Origin: Actinoplanes couchii
Lineage (GTDB): Bacteria > Actinomycetota > Actinomycetes > Mycobacteriales > Micromonosporaceae
Length of the DNA: 64,000 nt
Reading direction: 5' to 3'
Assembly: GCF_016862075.1 (NCBI RefSeq)
Contig: NZ_BOMG01000073.1
Span: 108,302 to 172,301, forward strand
In this document: positions 16,021-24,291 of the stretch, piece by piece
Layout of the letters: every line of letters starts with the position of its first letter
Position numbering within the stretch: position 1 is the stretch's first letter
Notes under the pieces: generated by a model
The model's database searches: none
The model's input: the letters and a program-made list of their open reading frames with translations, nothing else
What the model was told of the DNA's origin: nothing
Translations under genes and position numbers: made by a program

Positions 16021-16287
16021 ATGCCATTAGGACCTCAACCTCAAGGCCGCCGAGGCACGGTGGAGGAGCCCTACAGCCCTCTCAACCTACGGTTGGTCCT
16101 GGCCGCGTTCGGTCTGGTGGTGTGCACGGTCTTGTCGGCCCTGCTGTTCCGAGCAGGCTGGACCATCCCAGGCTGGCTACTAGCAGCATGGGCGTTAGCC
16201 GCCCTCGTAGACATCGTGGTGATCCAACTCCGCCGCCGAGCCCGAGCCCGCACCGCGTCCGGCCGCAACCACTCCCTCTTCGAGTAG
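16021..16287 (+). CDS. DUF6343-like small membrane protein
   Basis: 88-residue protein with two membrane segments (about residues 24-42 and 48-66) separated by a short loop, and a basic C-terminus (LRRRARARTASGRNHSLFE). The pattern of a short polar N-terminus with RRGT..., SPLNLRLVLAAFG at the first helix, and a tail of Arg matches the actinobacterial DUF6343 family of unknown function. ATG at 16021 is the first sensible start; the upstream sequence is the repeat region. It converges on the response regulator gene across a 37-bp array. Confidence 0.75.
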   Translation: MPLGPQPQGRRGTVEEPYSPLNLRLVLAAFGLVVCTVLSALLFRAGWTIPGWLLAAWALAALVDIVVIQLRRRARARTASGRNHSLFE

Positions 16288-16480
16288 CTCAGCCCGCTTC
16301 CTCGATCAGCCCAGCCCGCTTCGAGCAGCCCAGGCCGCCGCAGCCACTCCCACCTTCAGTAACCCATCCCGCCTCACCCCGTCCAACAGGCCAGCTCACC
16401 GCAATCCCTCGCTCTTCCAGCTGCCCAGCCCACCGCAACCGCTCCGCTTCCACTGACCAGCTGGTCAGCTGACCTCCATC

Positions 16481-16663
16481 GTCAGGCCAGGCCAGCGTCG
16501 TTGACCAAGTCGGCATCGTCAGGCGAGGCCGGTGTCGTGGGTCAGGTCGGCATCGTCAGGCCACGCCAGCATCGTGGGCCAGGTCGGCATCGTCAGGCCA
16601 GGCCGGTGTCGTGGGTCAGGTCGGCATCGTCAGGCCAGGCCGGCGTCATGGACCAAGAGCGCC
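16481..16663. repeat. 37-bp tandem array running into the response-regulator 3' end
   Basis: Four complete 37-bp units (16481-16517, 16518-16554, 16555-16591, 16592-16628) and a fifth, diverging unit (16629 to about 16663). The unit starts GTCAGGCCAGGCC and ends GGTCGGCATC. The fifth unit contains the stop codon (16630-16632) and the last codons of the leftward response regulator gene, so the array looks like tandem duplication of that gene's 3' end. There are no unique spacers between units, so it is not a CRISPR array. Confidence 0.92.
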
Positions 16664-17283
16664 ACCTGCACGCGGTTGTTCAGGTCGAGTTTGGTGAGAA
16701 CCCGGGAGACGTGCGCTTTCACCGTCGCCACCGACATGCGCAGTTCGGTGGAGATCTCCGCGTTGGAACACCCCTGCGCGACCGCCAGCGCCACCTCCCG
16801 TTCCCGGACGCTGAGCATTCCCAGCATCTCGGCCGACCGCCCTCGTTCAGGCGGAGCCCCACCCGCGACATGCGCGATCAGTTGCCGGGTGACGCTGGGC
16901 GACAGCATCGCCTCCCCCTGTGCAACCTTCAGCACCGCCGCCCGGATCTGCCCGGGTGGCGTGTCCTTGAGCAGAAACCCGCTGGCACCGGCCCGCAACG
17001 CCCGCAGAACGAACTCATCCGCGTCGAACGTGGTGAGCACCAGAACCTCGGGCGCCCCCGGTTGCCGCCGCAACGCCTCGGTAGCCGCGAGCCCGTCCAC
17101 CTTGGGCATCCGAATGTCCATCAACACGACGTCCGGCGCCCACCGAGCCACCGCTTCCGGCACGTCAGCCCCGTCGGCCGCTTGCCCGACAACGCTGACC
17201 TCCTCGTCCCCCGAGAGAATCATGGAGAGCCCAGCCCGAACCAACGGATCGTCATCGACGATGAGCACCCGAACCGCGTTCAC
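16630..17283 (-). CDS. NarL/LuxR-family response regulator
   Basis: 217-residue two-component regulator. The receiver domain (about 4-120) has the acidic pair at Asp10-Asp11, phosphoacceptor Asp56 in VVLMDIRMPK, Thr in LVLTTFD and Lys in FLLKD. A LuxR-type helix-turn-helix follows (about 150-212): LSVREREVALAVAQG, SNAEISTELRMSVATVKAHVSRVLTKL. GTG at 17283 places the receiver at the N-terminus and is preceded by GGGAG. It lies downstream of the sensor kinase (17436-18683), with a 150-base gap. The likely target is the divergent ABC transporter. Its 3' end is part of a 37-bp repeat array. Confidence 0.93.
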   Translation of the reverse strand: MNAVRVLIVDDDPLVRAGLSMILSGDEEVSVVGQAADGADVPEAVARWAPDVVLMDIRMPKVDGLAATEALRRQPGAPEVLVLTTFDADEFVLRALRAGASGFLLKDTPPGQIRAAVLKVAQGEAMLSPSVTRQLIAHVAGGAPPERGRSAEMLGMLSVREREVALAVAQGCSNAEISTELRMSVATVKAHVSRVLTKLDLNNRVQVALLVHDAGLA

Positions 17284-17435
17284 TGAACCCTCACTCCCAC
17301 CGGTGACCCCGGTCCCCTCATTCGTCTCCTCCCCGACCGCGCACCTGCCGGCCCGGACTACACCTACGTTCGCAACCCCGTCATGACCGTCTCTCATCTC
17401 GGCGGGCATCAGCTTCACGTCCTCCGGCTGCCCGG

Positions 17436-18683
17436 TCAGGGTGGCCAGGGCAGCCAGGCCGTGAGCACGAAGTCGTCGTCGGCCCGGCCGTGGTCGAGCC
17501 GCCCTCCGGCGAGCAGTGCCCGCTCGGCGAGACCGATCAGCCCCACCCCGGTCCCTGGGATCGGGGTCACCGGGACGGTGACCGGCATCGGATTGCGGAT
17601 CTCCAGGGTCAGCCCATCGCCGACAGACCCGCTGACGCCGACCCGCACCGCTGCCCCGGGCGCGTGCTTCCGGACATTGGTCAGGGCCTCCTGAACGATC
17701 CGATAGGCGGCCCGCCCGGTCGCCGACGGCACGGTCTCGGGGTCGGCCAGGATGTCCAGCCGCACCCGCATGCCGGCCGCCCGGGACTCCTCGGCCAGTG
17801 CGGGCAGGGCGCTGAGGGTCGGTTGTGGTCGTTCCGGGGTGTCTTCGTCCTCCGGCTGGCCGGTGCGCAGCACACCGATCACCGCCCGCAGATCCTGCAG
17901 CGCCTGGTGTGCGCTGGCCCGGACCACGGACGCCGCACCGGCGATCTCCTCCGGTGGCGCTCCGGGACGGAACTCCAGCGCGCCCGCGTGCAGGCTGAGC
18001 AGGGAGATCCGGTGGGCGAGGACGTCGTGCATCTCCCGGGCGATCCGGGTGCGCTCCAGAACCCGGGCCTGAGCGATCCGTAGTCGCTGCTCGGCTTCGG
18101 CACGCTCCGCCCGGTCCCGCCAGGAGACGATCAACTGGCGCCGGGCACGCACCTGCATGCCCCAGAGGGCGCAGATGACCACCAGGACCATCCCCCACCA
18201 GAACGTCTCCCACATGCCGGCGTTGGACTCGGGGCGGAGCATGGCGAAGGTCAGGTTGCCGAACGCGACGAAGACGACGTACACCGCAAGGATCGAGAAA
18301 CGCCTGTGCACGGCGACGGTGAAGACGACGATCAGCAGGGCCATGCCGCTGGCCAGCGAGAAGTAGGCCAGCAGGCCCACATAGAGCGCGAGCGGTGTGA
18401 GGAAGCGGCGTCGCCACCACAGCCCGATCGCGGCGATCACGCTGGCCACACCATCGGTGACGGCCAGCCAGGCCGGGCTCGGCGACCACTGCGCCGCCGT
18501 CGTCGGTGGGACGCCGTGCAGAAGGTCCCTCGTGATCCAGACGGCGAAGGTGATCGCCAGGGCGAAGCAGACGGTGTCGACGATCCAGTCCCGCGTAGAC
18601 CGTCGGGCGGGCACCGGGCCGGCCGGGTCCGCGGCCAGCGCGGATGGCCACAGCCAGCGGTACTCCGGCGACGACGTCCTCAT
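17436..18683 (-). CDS. NarL-type sensor histidine kinase
   Basis: 415-residue membrane kinase, partner of the response regulator downstream. About five hydrophobic segments span residues 32-176. A dimerisation/phosphoacceptor helix of the HisKA_3 type follows, RTRIAREMHDVLAHRIS, with phospho-His219. The HATPase domain shows the N box (ALTNVRKHAP) and G box (GTGVGLIGLAER). No large extracytoplasmic sensor domain is visible, so it may sense membrane stress or an intramembrane ligand, as described for intramembrane-sensing kinases near drug-export ABC genes. It is divergent from such an ABC operon at 18815. Confidence 0.93.
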   Translation of the reverse strand: MRTSSPEYRWLWPSALAADPAGPVPARRSTRDWIVDTVCFALAITFAVWITRDLLHGVPPTTAAQWSPSPAWLAVTDGVASVIAAIGLWWRRRFLTPLALYVGLLAYFSLASGMALLIVVFTVAVHRRFSILAVYVVFVAFGNLTFAMLRPESNAGMWETFWWGMVLVVICALWGMQVRARRQLIVSWRDRAERAEAEQRLRIAQARVLERTRIAREMHDVLAHRISLLSLHAGALEFRPGAPPEEIAGAASVVRASAHQALQDLRAVIGVLRTGQPEDEDTPERPQPTLSALPALAEESRAAGMRVRLDILADPETVPSATGRAAYRIVQEALTNVRKHAPGAAVRVGVSGSVGDGLTLEIRNPMPVTVPVTPIPGTGVGLIGLAERALLAGGRLDHGRADDDFVLTAWLPWPP

Positions 18684-18814
18684 GACGTGACTTTACGGGC
18701 GGGCGCACGCGCCCCGATACCGACCAAAGTAGCGGTTGTGGGTTAGACCAAGGTTTGCGGACATCGACCGATGGCCGAAGCGACGGTCGCCTCGCGAGCC
18801 GCACGCTGGTCCAC

Positions 18815-19714
18815 ATGATTGAAGTCAGGAACCTCACCAAGACGTACGGCGCCCAGCGCGCTGTCGACGATGTGTCGTTCACCTGTGAGCCGGGCACGGT
18901 CACGGGTTTCCTCGGTCCCAACGGGGCAGGCAAGTCCACCACGATGCGGATGATCTGTGGTCTCACCCCGCCGACGTCCGGCCGGGCGACCGTGGGCGGG
19001 GTGCCGTACCAGCGTCTCGGCAGCCCGGGCCGGCACGTGGGCGTGCTGCTCGACGCGTCCGCCCAGCACGCCGGCCGCACCGGGCGGGAGGTGCTGGCCC
19101 TGGCCGCGATGACGATGGGGCTGGACACGGCCCGGGTGCCCGAGCGGCTGGCCCGGGTCGGGCTGACCGGCGCCGCGCCGAAAAGGCGGGTGCGGGCGTA
19201 CTCACTGGGCATGCGGCAGCGGCTCGGTCTCGCGTACGCGATGATCGGTGATCCTGCGGTCTTGATCCTGGATGAGCCGGCGAACGGTCTGGACCCGGAG
19301 GGCATCCACTGGATGCGCGGGCTGCTGCGCGATTTCGCCGACCGGGGTGGCACCGTCCTGCTCTCCTCCCACCTGCTGCGCGAGGTCGAGGTGATCGCGG
19401 ATCGTCTGGTGGTGATCGGTAGCGGGCGGATCCTCACCCAGGGTGACAAGAAGGATCTCCTGGGCGCCGCCGGGACGCTGGTCCGGACCACCGATCCGGC
19501 GGCGCTGGCGGCTCTGTTGCAACGCATGGGGATCACCGGGACGCCCTCCGTCGACGGCAGTGTCCTGGTGCCGTCGGACCCGCAGACCATCGGCCAGGCG
19601 GCCGCGGCGGCCGGAGTCGTGCTGCTGGAGCTGCGACCGGCCGGCGCCGGTGGTCTGGAAGAGATGTTCCTCCGGCTGACCGCCGGATCCGACTTCGAAG
19701 GAGCTGCTCGATGA
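18815..19714 (+). CDS. ABC transporter ATP-binding protein (DrrA/BcrA-like)
   Basis: 299-residue ATPase. Walker A GPNGAGKST is at 34-42, the signature in variant form SLGMRQR at about 130-136, Walker B VLILDEP at 149-155, the D-loop ANGLDP and an H-loop SSHLL. A C-terminal extension of about 80 residues after the H-loop is typical of antibiotic-export ATPases. ATG at 18815 gives the canonical start MIEVRNLTKTYG. The gene overlaps the permease by ATGA and is divergent from a two-component system, an arrangement that suggests regulated export of a toxic compound or antibiotic. The substrate cannot be read from sequence. Confidence 0.93.
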   Translation: MIEVRNLTKTYGAQRAVDDVSFTCEPGTVTGFLGPNGAGKSTTMRMICGLTPPTSGRATVGGVPYQRLGSPGRHVGVLLDASAQHAGRTGREVLALAAMTMGLDTARVPERLARVGLTGAAPKRRVRAYSLGMRQRLGLAYAMIGDPAVLILDEPANGLDPEGIHWMRGLLRDFADRGGTVLLSSHLLREVEVIADRLVVIGSGRILTQGDKKDLLGAAGTLVRTTDPAALAALLQRMGITGTPSVDGSVLVPSDPQTIGQAAAAAGVVLLELRPAGAGGLEEMFLRLTAGSDFEGAAR

Positions 19715-20505
19715 CCACGACCACCGCACTCGCCACCGCTCCCCCGGCCGGGTTGCCGGCGGGCGCCGTCGCACCGGTCCCGTTGACCCGCCTGACGCTC
19801 GTCGAACTGCGCAAACTCGCCGACACCCGAGCCGGCATGTGGCTGTTGATCGTGATCGGCGTGGCCACCGCGGCGACCTCCGCGATCGTGCTGGGCTGGG
19901 CCGAGGCGAGCGGGCAGACCTTCGGCGCGCTGTACGGTTTCGGCCTGCTCCCGTCGTCGGTGCTGCTGCCGGTCCTGGGCATCCTGTCGGTGACGAGCGA
20001 ATGGTCGCAACGGACCGCGCTGGCGACGTTCACCCTGGTCCCGGCGCGGGGCCGGGTACTGGCGGCGAAGGTGTCGGCAGGTGTCCTGATTGCGATCGGC
20101 TCCGCGGCCGCGACCGCGGTCTGGGCCGCCGCCGCCAATCTGCTGGCCATCGCGCTCGGTGGTGACGGCACATGGACCATGGACTCGTCGCTGATCTGGC
20201 AGAGCCTGCTGCTCCAGGTGATCTTCGTGCTGATGGGCGTCGGGTTCGGCGCGCTGCTGTTGAACACGCCGCTGGCGATCGTCATCTTCTTCGCGCTCCC
20301 CACGGTCTGGACGATTCTGGGTGAGACCATCAGCGGTCTGCGTGACGTGGCCGCGTGGCTGGACATCAACGTGACGTCGCAGGCACTCGGCCAGCCGGAC
20401 ATGGCGTCGGGTGAGTGGGCACGGCTGGGGGTGTCCACCGCTCTCTGGGTGCTGCTTCCGCTCCTCCTCGGCACGGTTCGTGTGCTCCGGCGGGAGGTTT
20501 CCTGA
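19711..20505 (+). CDS. ABC-2-type transporter permease
   Basis: 264-residue membrane subunit with about six hydrophobic segments, translated from the ATG in the ATGA overlap with its ATPase. An N-terminal soluble stretch (about 30 residues) precedes LTLVELRKLADTRAGMWLL, a motif common at the first membrane helix of ABC-2 permeases. The motif SEWSQRTALATFTLVPARGRVLAAK, given here in parts as SEWSQRTALATF and PARGRVLAAK, is the cytoplasmic coupling loop typical of actinobacterial members. Function is coupled to the preceding ATPase. Confidence 0.9.
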   Translation: MTTTTALATAPPAGLPAGAVAPVPLTRLTLVELRKLADTRAGMWLLIVIGVATAATSAIVLGWAEASGQTFGALYGFGLLPSSVLLPVLGILSVTSEWSQRTALATFTLVPARGRVLAAKVSAGVLIAIGSAAATAVWAAAANLLAIALGGDGTWTMDSSLIWQSLLLQVIFVLMGVGFGALLLNTPLAIVIFFALPTVWTILGETISGLRDVAAWLDINVTSQALGQPDMASGEWARLGVSTALWVLLPLLLGTVRVLRREVS

Positions 20506-20562
20506 TCCGCAACGGCTGGTGTTGGCGTCACGATCCGGCGATCAGCGGTAGCGTCCCGAGAC

Positions 20563-22674
20563 GTGACGCGTACCCTATTTGCCAGCTTCGCGGCAATCAT
20601 CGCTTCCATCCCATTGTCCGCTGGCCCGGCGCCGGCCGCGCCACCGACCGTTCCCCGCCCGTATCCGACCGCCAGCGAGACGCCGCCCAACAGTGATTGG
20701 CCGTTCGAGGGCCGGCTGCATGCCCCGACCAGGCTGAAAATGCACGGGGAACCACTTCCGCCCGCCAGCTACGTACCTCGCCCGATGCGGAAACCCGGGC
20801 CGCGGATCTCGGTCCAGAGCCCGGAGCTCGGCACTGTACGCAGTTGGGTCGGCCTCAACATGATCGACGACGACGTGTATCGCAAGGACTACACGCTCCG
20901 TGGAATCGGCGAGCACATCGAGGTCTGGGTCGCGAAGGACGCCACCTTCCCGGACGGCGACTGCCGCGGCAAGACCTCCACCGAGATCACCGACGCTCAG
21001 GTGGCCGCGCTGGTCGGCGACTTCGACAAGACCATCTACCCCAGAGAGACCAAGGCTTTCAGTACGCCACCGGACCGCAACGGCACCAACGCCGGGCTGC
21101 CGGGCGACTTCACCGGGGCGGGGAACCGGACCGTCACCCTGATCGACAACGTCCGCGACGAGAACTACCTCGAGTTTCCGCAGCGGCAGACGTACATCTC
21201 CGGCTTCTTCTCCGAACAGCTCAACGAACTGTTCGACCGCAACGTGATCACGCTCGACGCCTTCGACTGGGCACACCGGAGCGGGGCGAATCCCGCCCAC
21301 CAGCCCTCCGACGACCTCTGCACGAGCCGCCCCTCCCGGCCCCGCATGTACGAGTCGACCTTCGCCCACGAGTGGCAGCACCTGCTCGCCTACTACACCG
21401 ACCCGGACGAGGACGTGTGGGTCAGCGAGGGCCTCGCCGACTACGCACAGTCGCTCACCGGCTATGTGGACGCCGGCCTCGGTGTGCATCATCAGGGCTT
21501 CGACAACCACATCGTCTGCTATCAGGGTTTCGGCCTCACGAAGACCACCTTCAACCCGAACCCGCGCGACTGCGGCGGCCCGTCGAATTCGCTCAACCTC
21601 TGGTCCGAGGGTGAGCCGGACGAGATTCTCGCCGACTACGGCATCGTCTACAGTTTCATGCTCTATCTGCGGGACCGCTTCGGCACGAAGGCGCTCACCG
21701 CACTGCACAAGGACAAGAAGAACCACGGCCTCGCGGCGATCGCGGCAGCGCTGCCGACGGGCGTGAAGGTGCACGACGTCCTCCACGACTTCCAGCTCAC
21801 CGCCCTGGTCGACAAGATCGTCAGCCGGCCGGGCGGAGTGGTGAAAGGTGTCCCCCGCGAGCGGGTGATCTCGCCGAGCCTCAACAGCACGGTGAACCTG
21901 GACAACCCGGCGTCGTACGGCGAGGCCGGAGCCGCTCCGAACGGCGCCGATTACATCAAGCTGCCGAAGGAATGGCAGACCCTCCGATTCGACGGGGCGA
22001 AGACCCTGCCTCCGGAGCCGCTTGCCTGGACTCTCGACGCCGGGGCTCTCTTCTCCGGCAACACCCCGGACACCGACACGACGGCGGCAAGGCAGGTCGA
22101 CGTGCCGGCCACCGATCCGGTTCTGCGGTTCAAGTCGACCCACGGGCTGGAGGAGAAGTTCGACTACGGGTACGTCACGGTGTCCGGTGACGGCGGCAAG
22201 ACCTGGCAGATGGTGAAGGGCGACACGACGGTCGAGGGCCCACTCGGCCCGGCGCTCACCGGCAAGGCCACCGGCGTCGCTCTCAACTTCGACCTCAAGG
22301 CGTACGCCAAGAAGCGTATTTTGATCGGGTTCCGTTACGTCAGTGACGGCGCCGTCAGTATCGGCGGCTGGCACGTCTCCGACGTCAAGATCGGCTCGAC
22401 CGCGATCGGGCGCAACAGTTTGGACGGCTGGAAGTCGCCCACCCAGATCCGCCCGGTGGCCGTCGACAAGTGGCACGTGACCCTGGTCGGCCTGACCCGC
22501 ACGAAGGCCAAGGTCGTCCCGCTGACCGATTTCGCCGAGGTCAGTCATTATCCGAAGGTGGTCGCGATCATCGCGTACGACGAACCGACCGGCACGGTGA
22601 CTCAATTCGCCCCCTACACCTTGAAGGTCGACGGCAAGCCGTTCCCGCCTGCCGCCTCGAATCCGAAGCCGTAA
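20563..22674 (+). CDS. Secreted zinc metallopeptidase (immune-inhibitor-A-like)
   Basis: 703 residues beginning at GTG 20563 with a clear signal peptide (MTRTLFASFAAIIASIPLSAGPAPAAP). Zinc-binding HEWQH is at residues 269-273, with the downstream glutamate in WVSEGLADY (Glu289), the gluzincin-like arrangement also seen in neutral proteases of this type. The C-terminal 200 residues form a beta-rich domain with DYGYVTVSGDGGKTWQ and IGFRYVSDGAVSIGGWHVSDVKI-like stretches (here given as GGWHVSDVKI). This fold (choice-of-anchor/MAM-like) also follows the catalytic domain in immune inhibitor A. An exported protease for nutrient acquisition is likely. Monocistronic. Confidence 0.85.
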   Translation: MTRTLFASFAAIIASIPLSAGPAPAAPPTVPRPYPTASETPPNSDWPFEGRLHAPTRLKMHGEPLPPASYVPRPMRKPGPRISVQSPELGTVRSWVGLNMIDDDVYRKDYTLRGIGEHIEVWVAKDATFPDGDCRGKTSTEITDAQVAALVGDFDKTIYPRETKAFSTPPDRNGTNAGLPGDFTGAGNRTVTLIDNVRDENYLEFPQRQTYISGFFSEQLNELFDRNVITLDAFDWAHRSGANPAHQPSDDLCTSRPSRPRMYESTFAHEWQHLLAYYTDPDEDVWVSEGLADYAQSLTGYVDAGLGVHHQGFDNHIVCYQGFGLTKTTFNPNPRDCGGPSNSLNLWSEGEPDEILADYGIVYSFMLYLRDRFGTKALTALHKDKKNHGLAAIAAALPTGVKVHDVLHDFQLTALVDKIVSRPGGVVKGVPRERVISPSLNSTVNLDNPASYGEAGAAPNGADYIKLPKEWQTLRFDGAKTLPPEPLAWTLDAGALFSGNTPDTDTTAARQVDVPATDPVLRFKSTHGLEEKFDYGYVTVSGDGGKTWQMVKGDTTVEGPLGPALTGKATGVALNFDLKAYAKKRILIGFRYVSDGAVSIGGWHVSDVKIGSTAIGRNSLDGWKSPTQIRPVAVDKWHVTLVGLTRTKAKVVPLTDFAEVSHYPKVVAIIAYDEPTGTVTQFAPYTLKVDGKPFPPAASNPKP

Positions 22675-22784
22675 CCAGCACACTTTCTTCTCGCGGCGCT
22701 CACAAGCCCCGGCTCAGCCGACCACCGATGCCGGCCCGAGCCGGCAGGGCCGGGGCAGGCGCCGATCGGGACCTGCTCCCGCGT

Positions 22785-23504
22785 TCACCCCGGCGGCAGG
22801 ACTCCGTAGATCAGAGCGGTCGAGCCGGAACCGGCTCGGTTGATCTGTCCACCACAGAGCACCCACGCACCCGTGGCCGGCAGCTCCCCCAGATTGGTGA
22901 GGAGCTCCAGGCTGATCCGCCGTTGCCGGTAGACGAGCCGGGACACCGTGAGATCGGTATCGGTGCTGACGTCGGGGCTGAACGCGTCGGTCCCGGTGCC
23001 GCCGCGCTCGCCCAGCCGGCCGGTGTCGATCAGCCATTGCACGGTCTCCGGGGCGAAGCCTGGATGTGGCAGGAACTCCCCGGTGCCGAACCGCTCGGCC
23101 CATCCGGTCCGGATCACCACGACCGACTCACGAGGGATGCGACCGTACGCCCGCTCCCACCGCCGCAGGTCGGCCACGCTGACCGCATGACCCGGGTCGG
23201 CCGTGCACTCCGCCCGGACATCGACGCAGACGGCCGGACGGAACAGATCCTCCGGGGTCATCTCGTCGGCGAGCAGCCCACCCGGGGTGAAATGGCCCGG
23301 TGCACCCCAGTAGGTGCCGGTGTGCTCGCCGGCGAACACCGTCTGGAGGTAGAAGCCCTCCTTCTCCAGGGTCGCGACGGTTTCCAGCCGTGGCGGTGGA
23401 TCGCCCGGATAAACGCTCACCCGGGCTGGGTCGTTGACGTGAGACAGAGTGATCAGCCGCAGTCTTCCCAGCACATCGTCCCTGGTGATACCCATCCTGC
23501 TCAT
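22785..23504 (-). CDS. Cyclase-family protein with altered metal-binding motif
   Basis: 239-residue protein of the cyclase/kynurenine-formamidase superfamily. The diagnostic HxGTHxDxPxHF motif appears as HTGTYWGAPGHF (about residues 60-71), with the second His replaced by Tyr and the Asp by Gly. The C-terminal part (VLCGGQINRAGSGSTALIYGVLP) matches family ends. Loss of two metal ligands suggests altered metal binding or loss of hydrolase activity. ATG at 23504 is chosen because AGGTGGGA sits just upstream; a GTG at 23516 is also possible. It is divergent from the MerR regulator. Confidence 0.75.
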   Translation of the reverse strand: MSRMGITRDDVLGRLRLITLSHVNDPARVSVYPGDPPPRLETVATLEKEGFYLQTVFAGEHTGTYWGAPGHFTPGGLLADEMTPEDLFRPAVCVDVRAECTADPGHAVSVADLRRWERAYGRIPRESVVVIRTGWAERFGTGEFLPHPGFAPETVQWLIDTGRLGERGGTGTDAFSPDVSTDTDLTVSRLVYRQRRISLELLTNLGELPATGAWVLCGGQINRAGSGSTALIYGVLPPG

Positions 23505-23595
23505 CAGCGATCCCACCTGTCGTCAGCACTCGAGGGCAGCTTCGTCCGAGGGGAGCCCGGCCCGGCCGTGTTCCCGTTCGGCCACCATACTCCCA

Positions 23596-23625
23596 TTGAC
23601 AGTGTCACGGTGACAGTGTCATTCT
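23596..23625 (+). promoter_or_regulatory. Promoter with GACAGTGTCA direct repeats; probably leaderless MerR transcript
   Basis: A consensus -35 TTGACA (23596-23601) and a -10-like element (TCATTC/CATTCT, 23619-23625) lie 17-18 bases apart, so transcription would begin at or next to the MerR ATG at 23632. GACAGTGTCA occurs twice, 14 bases apart (23598-23607 and 23612-23621), overlapping the spacer where MerR-type regulators usually bind. Confidence 0.6.
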
Positions 23626-23631
23626 CTGGGC

Positions 23632-24291
23632 ATGTGGACGATGGAGCAGTTGGTCGAGAGGGTCAGCGCGGCACTGGCCGCGGAGTACCCGGGCGCACCC
23701 AACGGCCGCATCCGGGAGGTACCCGATCGCAGATCGATCCGGTGGTATACGACGATCGGCCTGGTCGACCGGCCGCTCGGCACCCGGGGGCGCACCGTCT
23801 TCTACGGGCCGCGTCACCTGCTGCAGCTCGTCGCGATCAAGCGACGGCAGGCGGCGGGGCTCACACTGGCCGAGATCCAGACCGAGCTGGCCGGGGCCAC
23901 CGAGGAGATCCTGGCCGAGGTCGCCCGCATTCCGGGTGAGCTTCTCGCCACCGAGACTCCACACGCCGAATCCGCGGCACGGCCGCTGTTCTGGAAGGCC
24001 GCTCCCGCCGCACCCGATGTCGATCGCACCGCCGGCGACGCCGGTTCGCCCGACACCGCCGCCGCTCCGCCCGGTTCCACCCGCAGGGCTCTGGCAGCCA
24101 CTCTCGCGGAGCTGGCCGAGCCCGCGACACCGATCCCCGGATTGATCACGGGCATCCCACTCGGCAGCGGCGTGGTCCTGCTGCTGCCCCGACACACCGC
24201 CGACATCGACATCGCCGACCTCACCGAAGCCGCCCGGCCCCTGCTAGACCTGCTCGCTTCCCGCGGGCTCACCGATGGGAGAAACGCATGA
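23632..24291 (+). CDS. MerR-like transcriptional regulator
   Basis: 219-residue regulator. The N-terminal 90 residues carry a winged-helix DNA-binding domain of MerR type: RIREVPDRRSIRWYTTIGLVDRP is the recognition segment (shown as SIRWYTTIGLVDRP), followed by TVFYGPRHLLQLVAIKRRQAAG with the typical R..Y....L..L..I. pattern. The C-terminal half is Ala/Pro-rich and ends in a short alpha/beta stretch (GVVLLLP, ADIDIADLTEAARPLLDLL). It overlaps the VIT/VWA gene by ATGA, so the two are coexpressed, and it sits behind a promoter with repeated GACAGTGTCA, suggesting autoregulation. Confidence 0.85.
   Translation: MWTMEQLVERVSAALAAEYPGAPNGRIREVPDRRSIRWYTTIGLVDRPLGTRGRTVFYGPRHLLQLVAIKRRQAAGLTLAEIQTELAGATEEILAEVARIPGELLATETPHAESAARPLFWKAAPAAPDVDRTAGDAGSPDTAAAPPGSTRRALAATLAELAEPATPIPGLITGIPLGSGVVLLLPRHTADIDIADLTEAARPLLDLLASRGLTDGRNA

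Noticed and set aside
15257..16030. 257-codon Thr/Pro/Arg-rich frame
   Set aside because: Entirely low complexity, derived from degenerate repeats; no start signal and overlaps the DUF6343 gene start.
16481..16663. Possible CRISPR array (37-bp repeats)
   Set aside because: Units are directly adjacent with no unique spacers, and there are no cas genes in the window.
20575..22683. 702-codon minus-strand frame opposite the metallopeptidase
   Set aside because: The plus-strand frame has signal peptide, HEWQH motif and proper ends; the other is an antisense frame open because of GC-rich third positions.
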